Shown: in pieces, positions 63,620-64,000 of the stretch
Position numbering within the stretch: position 1 is the first letter of the stretch
Layout of the letters: the number at the start of each line of letters is the position of its first letter
Origin: Legionella israelensis
GTDB lineage: Bacteria > Pseudomonadota > Gammaproteobacteria > Legionellales > Legionellaceae
Reading direction: 5' to 3'
DNA length: 64,000 nt
Assembly: GCF_004571175.1 (NCBI RefSeq)
Contig: NZ_CP038273.1
Location: 1,612,001 to 1,676,000 of the forward strand
Notes under the pieces: model-generated
Told to the model about the DNA's origin: nothing
The model's input: only the letters and a program-made list of their open reading frames with translations
The model's database searches: none
Position numbers and translations under genes: made by a program

Positions 63620-64000
63620 ATGGTTAATTTCAAGTTTGTTTCTCAATTTAATGGCTTTTATATGCCATTTTTCAAGGATGACATCAAAGCTTCTCATGCC
63701 AAGCTCATACCTCATGAGCGATTTACCGGAGCATGCGCTGGCACCGTTGCTGCAACTCTGGAAACGCTGATTTTGAGAAAACCCTTTTCCAGTCATTTTT
63801 TCAAATTTGATCCTCGATCTTTACATCCACACCCAGATAGTTGTGTGAAAAACCAATTTCGTTATGAGAAAGATACAGAGCATTTTTTTTCTATCTTCCT
63901 CAGGGATCGCTTAAAAGTCAGCCAAACAGGTTATCCTGACGATGAGCATTATTGTCATGAACCTAATGAGCTTCTCAATGCAATATCGAATGATCCTGAT
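63620..64000 (+). CDS. Unknown protein, 3' end outside window
   Basis: 127 codons open to the window edge. The ATG at 63620 follows GGGGAG, and a TATACT -10-like hexamer lies at 63593-63598. The visible N-terminus (MVNFKFVSQFNGFYMPFFKD) is soluble, rich in Phe, His and Asp, with no signal peptide or known domain. Orphan location among remnants suggests an accessory protein, possibly an effector. Confidence 0.55.
   Translation, partial: MVNFKFVSQFNGFYMPFFKDDIKASHAKLIPHERFTGACAGTVAATLETLILRKPFSSHFFKFDPRSLHPHPDSCVKNQFRYEKDTEHFFSIFLRDRLKVSQTGYPDDEHYCHEPNELLNAISNDPD

Overview
This window is an AT-rich chromosomal segment of a Legionella-like gammaproteobacterium (family Legionellaceae). Three things support this: tandem genes for the Legionella-type major outer membrane protein, large unrecognised proteins with features of Dot/Icm-secreted effectors, and a secreted M4 zinc metalloprotease of the ProA/Msp type. 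The gene order around atp, rpmH, dnaA and gyrB is that of a chromosomal replication-origin region.

Layout, left to right. 0-2.9 kb: three minus-strand MOMP-like porin genes, the first cut by the window edge, two of them near-identical. 3.2-8 kb: housekeeping genes pyrC-rnt, an oxidative-stress group (ahpC, grxD, sodB) and argD. 8.1-10.8 kb: a 902-residue protein with a lipid-kinase/HipA-like catalytic signature. 11-26.6 kb: psd, an MFS transporter coupled to a degenerate aspartoacylase-like protein, a small heat-shock protein, tRNA-Leu(CAG), copA-tsaC, a glycerophosphodiesterase, an MHS transporter coupled to a 911-residue effector candidate, the M4 protease and a DUF2520 dehydrogenase-like protein. 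26.6-36 kb: parC and the complete atpIBEFHAGDC operon. 36-41.5 kb: the envelope/replication cluster rsmI / lpoA-yraN-diaA-BON-BON. 41.6-43.7 kb: two unrecognised genes, one a multi-pass membrane protein with an acidic tail. 43.8-47.6 kb: rpmH-rnpA-yidD-yidC-mnmE. 47.6-49.7 kb: the probable oriC, split by an IS982-family insertion. 49.7-56.1 kb: dnaA-dnaN-recF and gyrB. 56.2-64 kb: a frameshifted eukaryotic-like kinase gene, a sorbosone-dehydrogenase-like protein, a LOG-family hydrolase, an ABC-F protein, a SulP transporter, a GGDEF remnant and a gene running off the right end.

The most notable signals are these. Two exact 16-bp parS palindromes lie in recF, one over its stop codon. An IS982-family element with a 9-bp target duplication sits between two groups of DnaA boxes. 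A dispersed palindromic repeat family occurs in at least two full copies and one half copy, and two other inverted-repeat elements are present. A second group of three perfect DnaA boxes lies about 14 kb from dnaA. No CRISPR array, rRNA gene, phage or conjugative element was seen. All functional calls come from reading motifs and gene order; no database search was possible.
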